Source: Amylibacter sp. IMCC11727
GTDB lineage: Bacteria; Pseudomonadota; Alphaproteobacteria; Rhodobacterales; Rhodobacteraceae
Reading direction: 5' to 3'
Length of the DNA: 64,000 nucleotides
NCBI RefSeq assembly: GCF_029854195.1
Contig: NZ_CP122960.1
Span: 1,680,001-1,744,000, forward strand
Shown here: piece after piece, positions 8,570-17,420 of the stretch
Layout: each line of letters starts with the position of its first letter
Numbering within the stretch: position 1 is the stretch's first letter
Notes under the pieces: generated by a model
Database searches by the model: none
What the model saw: only the letters and a program-made list of their open reading frames with translations
What the model was told of the DNA's origin: nothing
Position numbers and translations under genes: made by a program

Positions 8570-9907
8570 CCCTGCTTGTTTCTTCACATTGCGCCACAGG
8601 CTGAAGAAGGTTTCAGACGGCAGGACCTTGTCTGTCCATGTTTCGGTTTGGGGCATCAGAATGTTCACTGGCAAAATCGTAGAGGCATCGCCCACACTGT
8701 CGGCCAGTTGTTCAACGCCAAGGTGTTTGGCGTTTGTGAAATCAGCGTTTTTGACGGCGGCATAGCTGAGTTCAGTTGCAGAAAAATTGGCGTTTTGGAA
8801 TTTGGCCAAAGACAGCTGTGAGCCATGGAAAACTGCCCAATCCAGCCAAGCATTTGAGAGTTTCGCACCAGAGAGCCATGCTTCGGTCAAGTTGGCTTTG
8901 AAGAGGTCGGCGCTTTCAAGGCTGGCGTCTTTCAGACGTGCGCCGCGCAGGTTGGTAACGCAAAGGGAAGCGTGATTGAGGCTGGCCCCGTCCAAAATGG
9001 CGTTGGCCAAGTTGGCGTTGGACCAATCAATGCGATCCAGATGAACACCGCGCAGATCAAGGACGTATTTTTCGCGCACTTCCAGATCAATGGCATCCAA
9101 AGATCGACGGCCCAAAATGGTGGCCGCCGCCTGCACATCGGCACGGGGGACGGCATAGGTCAGGCAAGCGGCTTTGTCGCTGGCGTCCAGTTCGGATGTT
9201 TTAATCTTGAGCCGTTTGGCAGCCGCCTTTTCATTTTCGCGGGTTGTGACTGTGTCGATGTGCGGCGCGTTGGCGTTTTCGCGGATGTAGGCACAGATGG
9301 TCTCTGCGATGGGGACGTGGTCGCGCGGGCTGTCTTTGGCGATAAGTTCCAACAGGTACAGCGCGCCCATGCGCACCTCTAGGTTGGGTTCAGAGGATTG
9401 TTTGTTGTCGCGCCATACGATGCGTTCAGAGCCAAGCTTTTCGACGGCTTGGGCAATGCGATCCGTCAAATAGCTTTCCTCGGATGCGCGGGTGCGGCGT
9501 TCGGCGTGAAAGGCATTCATGATGAGAAGGGGGATGGACAAGAGGCCGCCGAGGGCAGCGATCATGCCCACGATGGCCAACACATGCCAGCGCATGCTTT
9601 CAACGCCAATGGCCTGCCCAAAGGTGGTGGCCAGTTTCCAGATTGAGAAAAATACGAGGAAGATGAGGGCAACCCAGAGAGGGGAGATCAGCACAGACAG
9701 CCAACCGATAAATTTCAAAAGGGGCTTTTCGGTACGGCGAAACAGGTTGAGGCGACGTTTCCAACCGCGCCAGATTTTGTAGCGCAGGGCAAGAATGAGC
9801 AACAAAACCACAGCGGCAATGGCCCAAGGCATGGTTTGCGCATCTAGCGAATTTGGAATGGTGAAGGGCGGCAGATCAAAGACCAGCCCCGTTTCCGTCT
9901 TTTCCAT
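8561..9907 (-). CDS. Membrane protein with C-terminal pentapeptide repeats
   Basis: About 448 residues. Three hydrophobic segments lie in the N-terminal third (around PWAIAAVVLLLILAL, VALIFLVFFSIW and LAIVGMIAALGGLLSIPLLI). A charged cytoplasmic region follows, then roughly 20 A(D/N)Lxx-type pentapeptide repeats (for example DLRGVHLDRIDWSNANLANA through NADFTNAKHLG), which fold as a right-handed beta-helix. The biochemical role is unknown. The ATG at 9907 is preferred to an in-frame GTG at 9931, but the ribosome site is unclear in both cases. Confidence 0.8.
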   Translation of the reverse strand: MEKTETGLVFDLPPFTIPNSLDAQTMPWAIAAVVLLLILALRYKIWRGWKRRLNLFRRTEKPLLKFIGWLSVLISPLWVALIFLVFFSIWKLATTFGQAIGVESMRWHVLAIVGMIAALGGLLSIPLLIMNAFHAERRTRASEESYLTDRIAQAVEKLGSERIVWRDNKQSSEPNLEVRMGALYLLELIAKDSPRDHVPIAETICAYIRENANAPHIDTVTTRENEKAAAKRLKIKTSELDASDKAACLTYAVPRADVQAAATILGRRSLDAIDLEVREKYVLDLRGVHLDRIDWSNANLANAILDGASLNHASLCVTNLRGARLKDASLESADLFKANLTEAWLSGAKLSNAWLDWAVFHGSQLSLAKFQNANFSATELSYAAVKNADFTNAKHLGVEQLADSVGDASTILPVNILMPQTETWTDKVLPSETFFSLWRNVKKQAGLT

Positions 9908-10268
9908 AAAATGTACCCCCCCAAAAGGCACGCAATCAGTAATTGTTTTGCAGCAACTTTGATAGGCTGCGCTTAATTTGGTTAATTTTCAACAATTTTG
10001 ATGCAAATGAGGGGCAGATAATGTGCAATTGCATGTGACAGTTTCCATAATTGAAACGGTGGGACACACCTTTGGGCGTTTCGGCCATAGATGGAAACAA
10101 GGTGAAAAAATCGGACGGATTGGGGGCGGACGCTCATAAAACCGCGATTCGATTGGAGATTCCTTGCTTTCCCTCTTGCCAGACGGGTTGCTATCCCCCA
10201 TCTGAAAGTCTAGGTTCCACGCGAAATTTCGGTGGCCGATCTGGCCGCCTCTCACAAAGGAAAATGAT
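9908..10268. other. Intergenic region upstream of yajC
   Basis: About 360 bp without a convincing gene. It must contain the divergent promoters for the pentapeptide gene and the yajC-secDF operon. A short palindrome, GTTTC-7 nt-GAAAC, lies near 10040. No tRNA or riboswitch signature was recognised. AAAGGAAAA just before 10269 is the yajC ribosome site. Confidence 0.5.
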
Positions 10269-10589
10269 ATGTTTGCAAGTCCTGCTTATGCTCAGGCCGC
10301 TGGTGGTGGATTAGGTGGTATCGGTGGGTTTGTTCCCCTGATTTTGATCTTTGCCATCATGTACTTTTTGATGATCCGCCCACAGCAGAAAAAGATGAAA
10401 GAGCATCGTGCAATGGTGGATGCCCTGCGCAAAGGGGATCAGGTTGTTACGGCTGGCGGTTTGATCGGCAAAGTGACCAAGGTTAAAGAAGACAACGAAG
10501 TCGAAGTTGAACTGGCCACAGGCGTGAAAGTGCGTGTTGTACAGTCCACAATTCAGACCGTTCTGAACAAGACCGAGCCAACAACGTAA
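10269..10589 (+). CDS. yajC: Preprotein translocase subunit YajC
   Basis: 106 residues with one N-terminal membrane helix (GFVPLILIFAIMYFLMI) followed by the hallmark RPQQKKMKEH and a conserved small domain with GDQVVTAGGLIGKV. It is an accessory factor of the SecDF complex at the inner membrane. It lies 48 bp upstream of secD. Confidence 0.96.
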   Translation: MFASPAYAQAAGGGLGGIGGFVPLILIFAIMYFLMIRPQQKKMKEHRAMVDALRKGDQVVTAGGLIGKVTKVKEDNEVEVELATGVKVRVVQSTIQTVLNKTEPTT

Positions 10590-10637
10590 TCACGGTTAAG
10601 TGGTTGTAAATTAACACATTCGCAATAAGGGCGGACC

Positions 10638-12311
10638 ATGCTTCAATTCCCACTTTGGAAGAAAATTGTTATTTGGGGCGTCTGCGTTTTTGGCGTTTTA
10701 TTGGCTGCGCCCAACTTGCAATACACAAAGGTAGAACTGCACAATGATGCCAAGGCGACCATTGCGCAGCTGCCCGAAGGATCAGCGATTTCCCCCGAGC
10801 TGCAGGCGCAATTGGATGGGTATCCCAACTATCTGCCTTCTTCCTTGGTGAACTTGGGCTTGGACTTGCGCGGTGGGGCGCATTTGCTGGCGGCGGTTCA
10901 ATTGCAAGAGGTTTATGCGGCGCGTATCGACGGCATGTGGCCAGAAGTGCGGGATGTGTTGCGTGAGCAGCGTGCCACCATTGGCACCATTCGCCGCCAA
11001 GATGGACCTGACGATCAATTGCGGGTTCGCATTTCCCAACCGGAGGCGATTGGCGAAGCGGTGGCCGCGGTGCGCACTTTGGCACAGCCCATTTTGTCGC
11101 TGACTGGTGCGGGCACGTTTGACATTGATGTCAGCTCTGATGGGGCGGATGTGATTGTTCAGCTGTCTGAGGCCGAAAAATTGGCCACAGATCAGCGCAC
11201 GATGGAGCAAACGCTCGAGATCGTGCGCCGTCGTGTGGATGAGGCAGGGACGCGAGAGCCGACCATTCAACGCCAAGGCAATGATCGGGTTTTGATCCAA
11301 GTGCCGGGTATTGGGTCTGCTGAAGAGTTGAAAGAACTGATCGGAACCACGGCAAAGCTGACGTTTCATACAGTGGAAACGCGCACGGGTGATCAATCCT
11401 CACGGGTAAACTCACGCCAGTTGCTGTTGCCTGCAGAAGATGAGCCAGGCGTGTATTATGTGTTGACCAAATCGCCTGTGATTTCGGGCGAGCATTTGGT
11501 GGATGCGCAGGCGGCGTTTGATCAGAACAATCAGCCAGCCATTAACTTTCGTTTGAACCCAGCGGGTGCGCGGATTTTTGGTGAATACACCGCCAACAAC
11601 ATTGGCACGGCCTTTGCGATTGTGTTGGATGACGAAGTGCTATCCGCCCCTGTGATCCGCAGCCATATCCCCGGGGGATCGGGCATTATCACAGGGCAGT
11701 TTGGTGTGGAAGAAACCGCAAAACTGTCCATCCAGCTGCGGGCAGGGGCCTTGCCTGCCAAAGTGACTTATCTTGAAGAGCGCACCATTGGGCCAGAGTT
11801 GGGCCAAGACAGCATTGATGCAGGGCGTATCGCTTGTATCGTCGCGTTTATTGCGGTGCTGGTGTTCATGGGGCTGAGTTATGGTTTGTTCGGGGTGTTT
11901 GCGAATATCGCGTTGATCATCAACGTTGGTTTGATTTTCGGGTTGCTGAGCGCCATTGGAGCCACGTTGACCCTGCCCGGTATTGCAGGGATCGTATTGA
12001 CCATCGGGATGGCGGTGGATGCCAATGTTTTGGTGTTTGAGCGCATCCGAGAAGAGTTGAAATCGGCCAAAGGCCCTGCACGGGCGATTGAGCTGGGGTA
12101 TGAGCGTGCGTTTTCGGCGATTATTGATGCGAACGTGACCACGTTTATTGCAGCGGTGATCTTGTTTGTCATGGGTTCTGGCCCTGTTCGCGGCTTCTCT
12201 ATCACGCTGGGGCTGGGTATTTTGACATCAGTGTTCACAGCGATCTGGGTGACGCGTTTGATAATTTCAATCTACATGGGTCGCGTGCGTCCCAAATCAA
12301 TCGAAGTGTAA
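10638..12311 (+). CDS. secD: Protein translocase subunit SecD
   Basis: 557 residues. One N-terminal helix is followed by a large periplasmic domain with the D1 motif LGLDLRGGAHLLAAV, then a five-helix RND-like membrane half with D5 GMAVDANVLVFERIREEL. It uses the proton gradient to help release exported proteins at the periplasmic face. The start has GGGCGG close upstream. It lies 12 bp before secF. Confidence 0.97.
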   Translation: MLQFPLWKKIVIWGVCVFGVLLAAPNLQYTKVELHNDAKATIAQLPEGSAISPELQAQLDGYPNYLPSSLVNLGLDLRGGAHLLAAVQLQEVYAARIDGMWPEVRDVLREQRATIGTIRRQDGPDDQLRVRISQPEAIGEAVAAVRTLAQPILSLTGAGTFDIDVSSDGADVIVQLSEAEKLATDQRTMEQTLEIVRRRVDEAGTREPTIQRQGNDRVLIQVPGIGSAEELKELIGTTAKLTFHTVETRTGDQSSRVNSRQLLLPAEDEPGVYYVLTKSPVISGEHLVDAQAAFDQNNQPAINFRLNPAGARIFGEYTANNIGTAFAIVLDDEVLSAPVIRSHIPGGSGIITGQFGVEETAKLSIQLRAGALPAKVTYLEERTIGPELGQDSIDAGRIACIVAFIAVLVFMGLSYGLFGVFANIALIINVGLIFGLLSAIGATLTLPGIAGIVLTIGMAVDANVLVFERIREELKSAKGPARAIELGYERAFSAIIDANVTTFIAAVILFVMGSGPVRGFSITLGLGILTSVFTAIWVTRLIISIYMGRVRPKSIEV

Positions 12312-12323
12312 GGGAGCAATATT

Positions 12324-13292
12324 ATGCGTTTGAAACTGGTCCCGACATCGACGAATGTTGATTTTTTCAAGGTCAACAAGATCACCTTTGGCGCGTCAAT
12401 CTTAGCGATGATTGCATCCATTGTGGTGTTTTTCCTGATCGGCCTGAACTATGGCATTGATTTTCGTGGCGGCACAACGATCCGCACGGACAGCCAAGTG
12501 GCAGTGGATGTAGGTGCATACCGCACGGCGTTGGAGCCGTTAAATCTGGGCGATATTTCGATCACTGAGGTGAACGACATTTCCAACCCTGATCAGAATG
12601 TGGCGCAAATCCGCATTCAGGCGCAGGATGGGGATGAAGCAATTTCCAACGATCTGATCCTGAGTTTGAAAGCGGCGTTGAACGCGCTCGACAGTACGAT
12701 GACGTTTCCGCAGGTGGAAAGCGTCGGCCCAAAGGTTTCGGGCGAGTTGATCCAGACGGCCGTGATTGCGGTGGTTTTGGCCATGTGTGCGGTGTTGTTT
12801 TACATCTGGTTGCGGTTTGAATGGCAGTTTTCTGTGGGTGCTGTGGCAGCACTGGTCCACGATATCGTGCTGACCATCGGCGTGTTCAGCCTGTTGCAGA
12901 TTAAGTTTGATCTGGCGATTATCGCGGCGCTTTTGACCATTGTAGGCTATTCCTTGAACGACACAGTGGTTGTGTTTGACCGTGTTCGCGAAAACCTGCG
13001 CAAGTACAAAAAGAAGCCGTTGAAAGACGTTTTGAACCTGTCGATCAACGAAACCCTGAGCCGTACGGTGATGACATCTGTGACCACGCTGATCGCGTTG
13101 ATTTCGCTGTTTGTGTTGGGTGGCGATGTGATCCGCGGCTTTGTGTTTGCGATGATCTGGGGTGTTCTTGTTGGGACATATTCATCTGTGTTTGTGGCCT
13201 CCGCGATTTTGCTAAAACTGGATGTAAAGCGCGATTGGTCCAAAGAAGCCGCCGCAAATGCGGGTGGCCAATACGCCAACATCGACGCCTAA
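12324..13292 (+). CDS. secF: Protein translocase subunit SecF
   Basis: 322 residues, partner of SecD. It shows NYGIDFRGGTTI (D1 motif) in the periplasmic part and the membrane motif SLNDTVVVFDRVRENLRK. A ribosome site (AGGGAG) precedes the ATG. The stop is one base from the next gene. Confidence 0.97.
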   Translation: MRLKLVPTSTNVDFFKVNKITFGASILAMIASIVVFFLIGLNYGIDFRGGTTIRTDSQVAVDVGAYRTALEPLNLGDISITEVNDISNPDQNVAQIRIQAQDGDEAISNDLILSLKAALNALDSTMTFPQVESVGPKVSGELIQTAVIAVVLAMCAVLFYIWLRFEWQFSVGAVAALVHDIVLTIGVFSLLQIKFDLAIIAALLTIVGYSLNDTVVVFDRVRENLRKYKKKPLKDVLNLSINETLSRTVMTSVTTLIALISLFVLGGDVIRGFVFAMIWGVLVGTYSSVFVASAILLKLDVKRDWSKEAAANAGGQYANIDA

Positions 13293-13293
13293 G

Positions 13294-14046
13294 ATGGATG
13301 CCATATCCACAGCCCTTGCCGTTGATGGGCTGTGGTGGATTTTCATAGGGGCCGTGCTGGCAGGGATCGTGCGCGGGTTCACGGGGTTTGGTACTGCGAT
13401 GGTGTTTTTGCCGTTTGCAGGTGCGGTTCTAAACCCGATTGCGGCGCTTTTGTCGCTGGTTTGTATGGATATCTTTGGGCCCTTGCCGTTGGTTCCAAAT
13501 GCACTGCGCAAAGGGCATCCGCGTGATATTGCGTTGATGGGTCTGGGCATGATTGTGATGCTGCCTGTTGGTGTTTATTTGCTCGGAAAGATGGAAGGCA
13601 GCACCTATCGGTATGTGGTGTCAATCGCCACGCTCATTGCGTTGATCGTGCTGATTTCGGGGTTTCGGTATACCCGTGCGCTGACGTCAAAGGTGATTGT
13701 TGTGACGGGCGGATTGGGCGGATTTTTGGGTGGTGTCGCGGGATTGCCAGGGCCGCCTGTGACAGTGCTTTATATGGCAAGCAAGCTGCCTGTTGAAACG
13801 GTTCGTGCAAACATGATCTTGTTTCTTTTGATGGCGGATATTTTGATTTTCCCGATAATGGCAATGCAGGGAATGTTAAGCCTGCAACCCTTTATTATTG
13901 GCGCGTTGATGTTACTGCCCTATATGGCGGGCAGTGCAATTGGGGTGATGTTGTTTAACCCTGAAAAAGAGCTGGTTTACCGTTTGGTGGCCTATGGCGT
14001 GATTGCTGGGTCTGCGATATTGGGCCTGCCGTTTGTGATGCAGTGA
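13294..14046 (+). CDS. Sulfite exporter TauE/SafE family permease
   Basis: About 250 residues with roughly seven to eight hydrophobic segments. The signature glycines appear as AGIVRGFTGFGTAMVFLP and GGLGGFLGGVAGLPGPPV. The family exports or imports small sulfur-containing or organic anions; the substrate is not evident. The start at 13294 is one base after the secF stop; an upstream in-frame codon would lie inside secF. It appears to be in the secDF transcription unit. Confidence 0.85.
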   Translation: MDAISTALAVDGLWWIFIGAVLAGIVRGFTGFGTAMVFLPFAGAVLNPIAALLSLVCMDIFGPLPLVPNALRKGHPRDIALMGLGMIVMLPVGVYLLGKMEGSTYRYVVSIATLIALIVLISGFRYTRALTSKVIVVTGGLGGFLGGVAGLPGPPVTVLYMASKLPVETVRANMILFLLMADILIFPIMAMQGMLSLQPFIIGALMLLPYMAGSAIGVMLFNPEKELVYRLVAYGVIAGSAILGLPFVMQ

Positions 14047-14050
14047 GGTG

Positions 14051-14410
14051 ATGGATATGCAGCTGAATGAAGTGAAATTCGAAGATCAGGTTCCCGTTGA
14101 TGGGTATGGTCCAGGATTTTTTCGTGTGGCAGATCAGGTGTATAATGGCGCGATGTTTTTGACGGCGGAGGGTGTGAAACCATGGGGCGGGTATGCGGAT
14201 TTAACGCCTTTGATCGACTCTGTTGGCACCTATGATTTTGTGTTTGTCGGAACGGGTGCAGATATTGCCCCTGTGCCAAAAGATATCCGCGAAACACTGG
14301 AAAATGCGGGTGTCGCAATTGAAGTGATGTCGAGCCCGAGCGCCTGTCGCACCTATAATATCCTGCTGTCTGAGGGGCGCCGCGTGGCCTTGGCCGTGCT
14401 TCCTGTTTGA
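14051..14410 (+). CDS. Mth938-like domain protein (NDUFAF3/C3orf60 family)
   Basis: About 119 residues. The core FFVGTG-like segment (TYDFVFVGTGADIAPVPKDIRETL) and AGVAIEVMSSPSACRTYNILLSEGRRVALAVLPV match the Mth938 domain. Relatives sit next to sec genes in many alphaproteobacteria, and the mitochondrial homologue NDUFAF3 assists complex I assembly. The bacterial role is not established. The start may be 14051 or 14057; a GTG at 14048 is less likely. Confidence 0.8.
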   Translation: MDMQLNEVKFEDQVPVDGYGPGFFRVADQVYNGAMFLTAEGVKPWGGYADLTPLIDSVGTYDFVFVGTGADIAPVPKDIRETLENAGVAIEVMSSPSACRTYNILLSEGRRVALAVLPV

Positions 14411-14464
14411 AACTATTTGCTAAAGTCGCTTGGAAATTAACCTTTTGGCTCTAGGTTTATTCAC

Positions 14465-14926
14465 ATGAAACAGACCAAGTTAGCGATTGCGGCCTTTGCA
14501 ATCGGCCTTTCGGGGACCGCCAGTATGGCGGAAACCTTCATTTGTGAACTGCATGATGCACGCAATTCGGGCTGGCTGCCTGAAAAGTTGGTTGTGCAGA
14601 TCAGCTCTGATGAAACCATGGGGCAAACCTATGACCCGATTACATTTTCGACGTTGAATGGTTTTGCGCCCACGCGGGTACACGCGGAAAATTCTGTGCG
14701 GGTCGAATTGAGGTGGAAAACGGGACGGTATCGAAACTCGAGCGAAATGCGCAGTCGAGATCGACCATCCTCTGTTCCAACCGAAATCGAATATCGCGCC
14801 ACGATTTTGCGGGGTGGTAATAAGATTTTGATGCGGGCGGCCCCAGACGGCGTGCGCGATCGGTTTAGCGCCAAGGGCTCGTGTGAGATTGTGAACGCGT
14901 CGATCAATGAAGTGGTGCGGCGCTAA
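14465..14926 (+). CDS. Exported protein of unknown function
   Basis: 153 residues with a clear signal peptide (KLAIAAFAIGLSGTASMAE). The mature domain has one Cys near each end (FICEL, GSCEI), possibly a disulfide, and is otherwise beta-rich and basic. No family recognised. It is preceded by a short gap after the Mth938 gene. Confidence 0.7.
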   Translation: MKQTKLAIAAFAIGLSGTASMAETFICELHDARNSGWLPEKLVVQISSDETMGQTYDPITFSTLNGFAPTRVHAENSVRVELRWKTGRYRNSSEMRSRDRPSSVPTEIEYRATILRGGNKILMRAAPDGVRDRFSAKGSCEIVNASINEVVRR

Positions 14927-15033
14927 TCTGGTAGGCGTCGAAAATCCGCCTTTCCCTGAAGGGCAGAACCGCTATATACAGAGGCGGACGCCAGTGCATT
15001 TTGCTGGCATTAATTTTTGAGAAAGAGGCACAG

Positions 15034-15633
15034 ATGGCTTTTGAACTTCCAAACCTTCCCTATGCACACGACGCGCTGGCCGATGGCGGCATGTCCAAAG
15101 AAACGTTGGAATACCACCACGATCTGCACCACAAAGCCTATGTGGACAATGGCAACAAGCTGATCGCTGGTACTGAATGGGCAGATAAGTCCATGGAAGA
15201 AATCATCGTTGGCACATATGACTCGTCCAGCGTTGCGCAAAACGGCATTTTCAACAACATCAGCCAGTTGTGGAACCACAACCAATTCTGGGAAATGATG
15301 GGCCCAACGGGGCGCAACATGCCATCCGAGTTGGAAGCGGCGATCAAAGACAGCTTTGGGTCTGTTGATAAATTCAAAGAAGAATTCGGCGCAGCGGGTG
15401 CTGGGCAGTTTGGCTCCGGCTGGTGCTGGCTGGTAAAAGACGCTGACGGCGGTTTGAAAGTGACGAAGACAGAAAACGGTGTGAACCCATTGTGTTTCGG
15501 TCAAACTGCGCTGCTCGGCTGTGATGTGTGGGAGCATTCCTATTACATTGATTTCCGTAACAAACGCCCTGCGTATCTGACGAATTTCTTGGATAACTTG
15601 GTAAACTGGGAAAACGTGGCGTCCCGCCTGTAA
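15034..15633 (+). CDS. sodB: Superoxide dismutase (Fe/Mn type)
   Basis: 199 residues, normal length. It dismutates superoxide to peroxide and oxygen in the cytoplasm. Metal ligands can be placed: H28 in YHHDLHH, the His of WNHNQFW, and the Asp and His of CDVWEHSYYIDF. The N-terminus MAFELPNLPYAHDAL fixes the start at 15034; the frame extends upstream but without conservation. It is followed by a strong terminator. Confidence 0.97.
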   Translation: MAFELPNLPYAHDALADGGMSKETLEYHHDLHHKAYVDNGNKLIAGTEWADKSMEEIIVGTYDSSSVAQNGIFNNISQLWNHNQFWEMMGPTGRNMPSELEAAIKDSFGSVDKFKEEFGAAGAGQFGSGWCWLVKDADGGLKVTKTENGVNPLCFGQTALLGCDVWEHSYYIDFRNKRPAYLTNFLDNLVNWENVASRL

Positions 15634-15659
15634 TTTCCCGTCATTCCTGAATTTTGAAA

Positions 15660-15681
15660 GCCCCGCAGTGTTCTGCGGGGC
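15660..15681 (+). terminator. Rho-independent terminator after sodB
   Basis: 9-bp stem GCCCCGCAG / CTGCGGGGC, loop TGTT, then TTTTTG. It serves sodB and lies just downstream of the convergent LOG gene. Confidence 0.92.
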
Positions 15682-15689
15682 TTTTTGTT

Positions 15690-16238
15690 TTAAAGCTGAG
15701 CCATAAGATCGTTTACGGTGGGCACAACCGTAAACAAATCACGCAAGGACGCGTCGGCGAAGCCTGAGGCGATTTGGTGGTCTATGAGGGTGACGAGCGG
15801 ATCCCAGTAGCCTTCGACGTTGAGCAGGAATATCGGTTTGTCGTGAAGACCGAGTTGAGACCATGTGAGGACTTCGAAAAACTCTTCTAACGATCCTGCG
15901 CCCCCGGGGAGTGTGACAATGGCATCGGCGTTCATGAACATCACCTTTTTGCGTTCGTGCATGTTTTCGGTGACGATAAAATGGGTGAGGTCGCGTTTGC
16001 CCACCTCCAAGCCCATCAAATATTCGGGGATCACGCCAAAGGTTTCGCCGCCTGCGGCTTGGCAGGCGTTGGCCACTGTGCCCATTAAGCCCACATCACC
16101 CGCCCCATAGACGAGCTGTATGTGACGATCTGCGAGCGTTGTACCAAGGTCTTTGGCGGCCTGTTCAAAAGCGGGGTTCGTGCCAAAGCGAGAACCGCAG
16201 AAAACACAGACGGAGGAAATGGGGGAGTTTGCAGGCAT
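15690..16238 (-). CDS. LOG family protein (Rossmann-fold nucleotide phosphoribohydrolase)
   Basis: 182 residues of the TIGR00730/LOG family. YGAGDVGLMGTVANAC and the signature PGGAGSLEEFFEVLTW (usually PGGxGTxEE, here with Ser) are present. Characterised members release the base from nucleoside 5'-monophosphates, including cytokinin precursors in plants. In bacteria the true substrate is usually unknown. Confidence is high for the family, low for the substrate. Confidence 0.9.
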   Translation of the reverse strand: MPANSPISSVCVFCGSRFGTNPAFEQAAKDLGTTLADRHIQLVYGAGDVGLMGTVANACQAAGGETFGVIPEYLMGLEVGKRDLTHFIVTENMHERKKVMFMNADAIVTLPGGAGSLEEFFEVLTWSQLGLHDKPIFLLNVEGYWDPLVTLIDHQIASGFADASLRDLFTVVPTVNDLMAQL

Positions 16239-16344
16239 GGATCAGGTCTTTGTGATTGGGGTTTTGTGATAAGTGGGTTTCGGTGTATCACGTAAGCGAT
16301 CCTGTGAAACGCTGAAAGTTAAGCAAGCGAAAGCGAATGTTGAA

Positions 16345-17346
16345 ATGATTATGTCTGCGCCCCTTCGAATTGCTGCTGGTGCCACGTCTTTGGGGGCGGT
16401 TTGTGTCGTGGGTGTGTTGTCTTATGGGACACAAACGCTGGAACCGAATGACGCAACGCCCTCCGAAAGCGTTGTGGTGGAAACACCAACAGCGCAAGAG
16501 GCCGAAACACTGAGTTCGATTGTGCCCAATGCGCCGTCTTTTGATTTGGTGCGTGTGGATGACAGTGGATCGGCCGTATTTGCAGGCAGTGCGGAGCCGC
16601 TGAGCAATGTGGCGATCACGATGGATGGCACGGTGTTTGAAACGGTGCAGGCAGATAACAACGGTGCGTTTGTGGCGCTGGTACAGTTGCCCGCCGCAGA
16701 GGACGCGATGACCGTGGGGTTGCAGCAACTGCGCGATGGCAATGTTGTAGCGGTTTCGATGGGCACGGTCCTTGTGGTTCCGCCATTGCCAGAGTTGGAA
16801 GAGGTAACAGTTCCAACGATTGTATTGGCCGATGAAACGGGTGTGGAAGTGTTGCAAGGGGGCGCACGCGGATTGGAAACGGCGGCGCGAAACCCGCTGA
16901 CCCTTGATACGATATCATACGATGATAGTGGCGCGGTGGTTTTGTCAGGGCAGGGCACAGGCGCACAGTTTGTGCGGGTTTACGTGGATAACACGCCGAT
17001 CGAAACGGAGTTGGTGCCTGATGATGGCAACTGGCGGGTGGTTTTGCCTAACGTGAATGAAGGCCGATACACGTTGCGGGTGGATGAAATTGACGAAGCG
17101 GGCAAGGTTAAAGCCCGTGTCGAAAGCCCGTTTCAACGGGCAGCAGCGACAGATTTGGTGTCTGAAGAGGTTCAGTCGTCTGACACGGGACGTGTGGTGG
17201 TGCAGCCTGGTCACACGCTTTGGGCCTTGGCAGAGGATACCTATGGGGATGGGATCAAATATGTGCAGATTTTCCATGCCAACCGTGACACGATCCGCGA
17301 TGCCAACTTGATCTATCCAGGACAAATTTTCGAAATTCCCGAATAA
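16345..17346 (+). CDS. Envelope protein with Ig-like repeats and a C-terminal LysM domain
   Basis: About 333 residues. An N-terminal hydrophobic helix (LRIAAGATSLGAVCVVGVLSYG) suggests a signal anchor. Two similar beta-rich modules follow, each beginning with a V-D/Y-D-x-S-G-x-A/V-V pattern (around VRVDDSGSAVFAGSAEP and ISYDDSGAVVLSGQGTG), resembling bacterial Ig-like domains. The last 50 residues are a LysM (VVVQPGHTLWALAEDTYGDG to YPGQIFEIPE), expected to bind peptidoglycan. The start may be 16345 or 16351. Confidence 0.82.
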   Translation: MIMSAPLRIAAGATSLGAVCVVGVLSYGTQTLEPNDATPSESVVVETPTAQEAETLSSIVPNAPSFDLVRVDDSGSAVFAGSAEPLSNVAITMDGTVFETVQADNNGAFVALVQLPAAEDAMTVGLQQLRDGNVVAVSMGTVLVVPPLPELEEVTVPTIVLADETGVEVLQGGARGLETAARNPLTLDTISYDDSGAVVLSGQGTGAQFVRVYVDNTPIETELVPDDGNWRVVLPNVNEGRYTLRVDEIDEAGKVKARVESPFQRAAATDLVSEEVQSSDTGRVVVQPGHTLWALAEDTYGDGIKYVQIFHANRDTIRDANLIYPGQIFEIPE

Positions 17347-17420
17347 ACGACGCAATTGAGTTTCGAGGTCTGGCCAATGGGTCGCCTTGGGACTATTTAC
17401 AGGTGTTCAGGAGAATACCT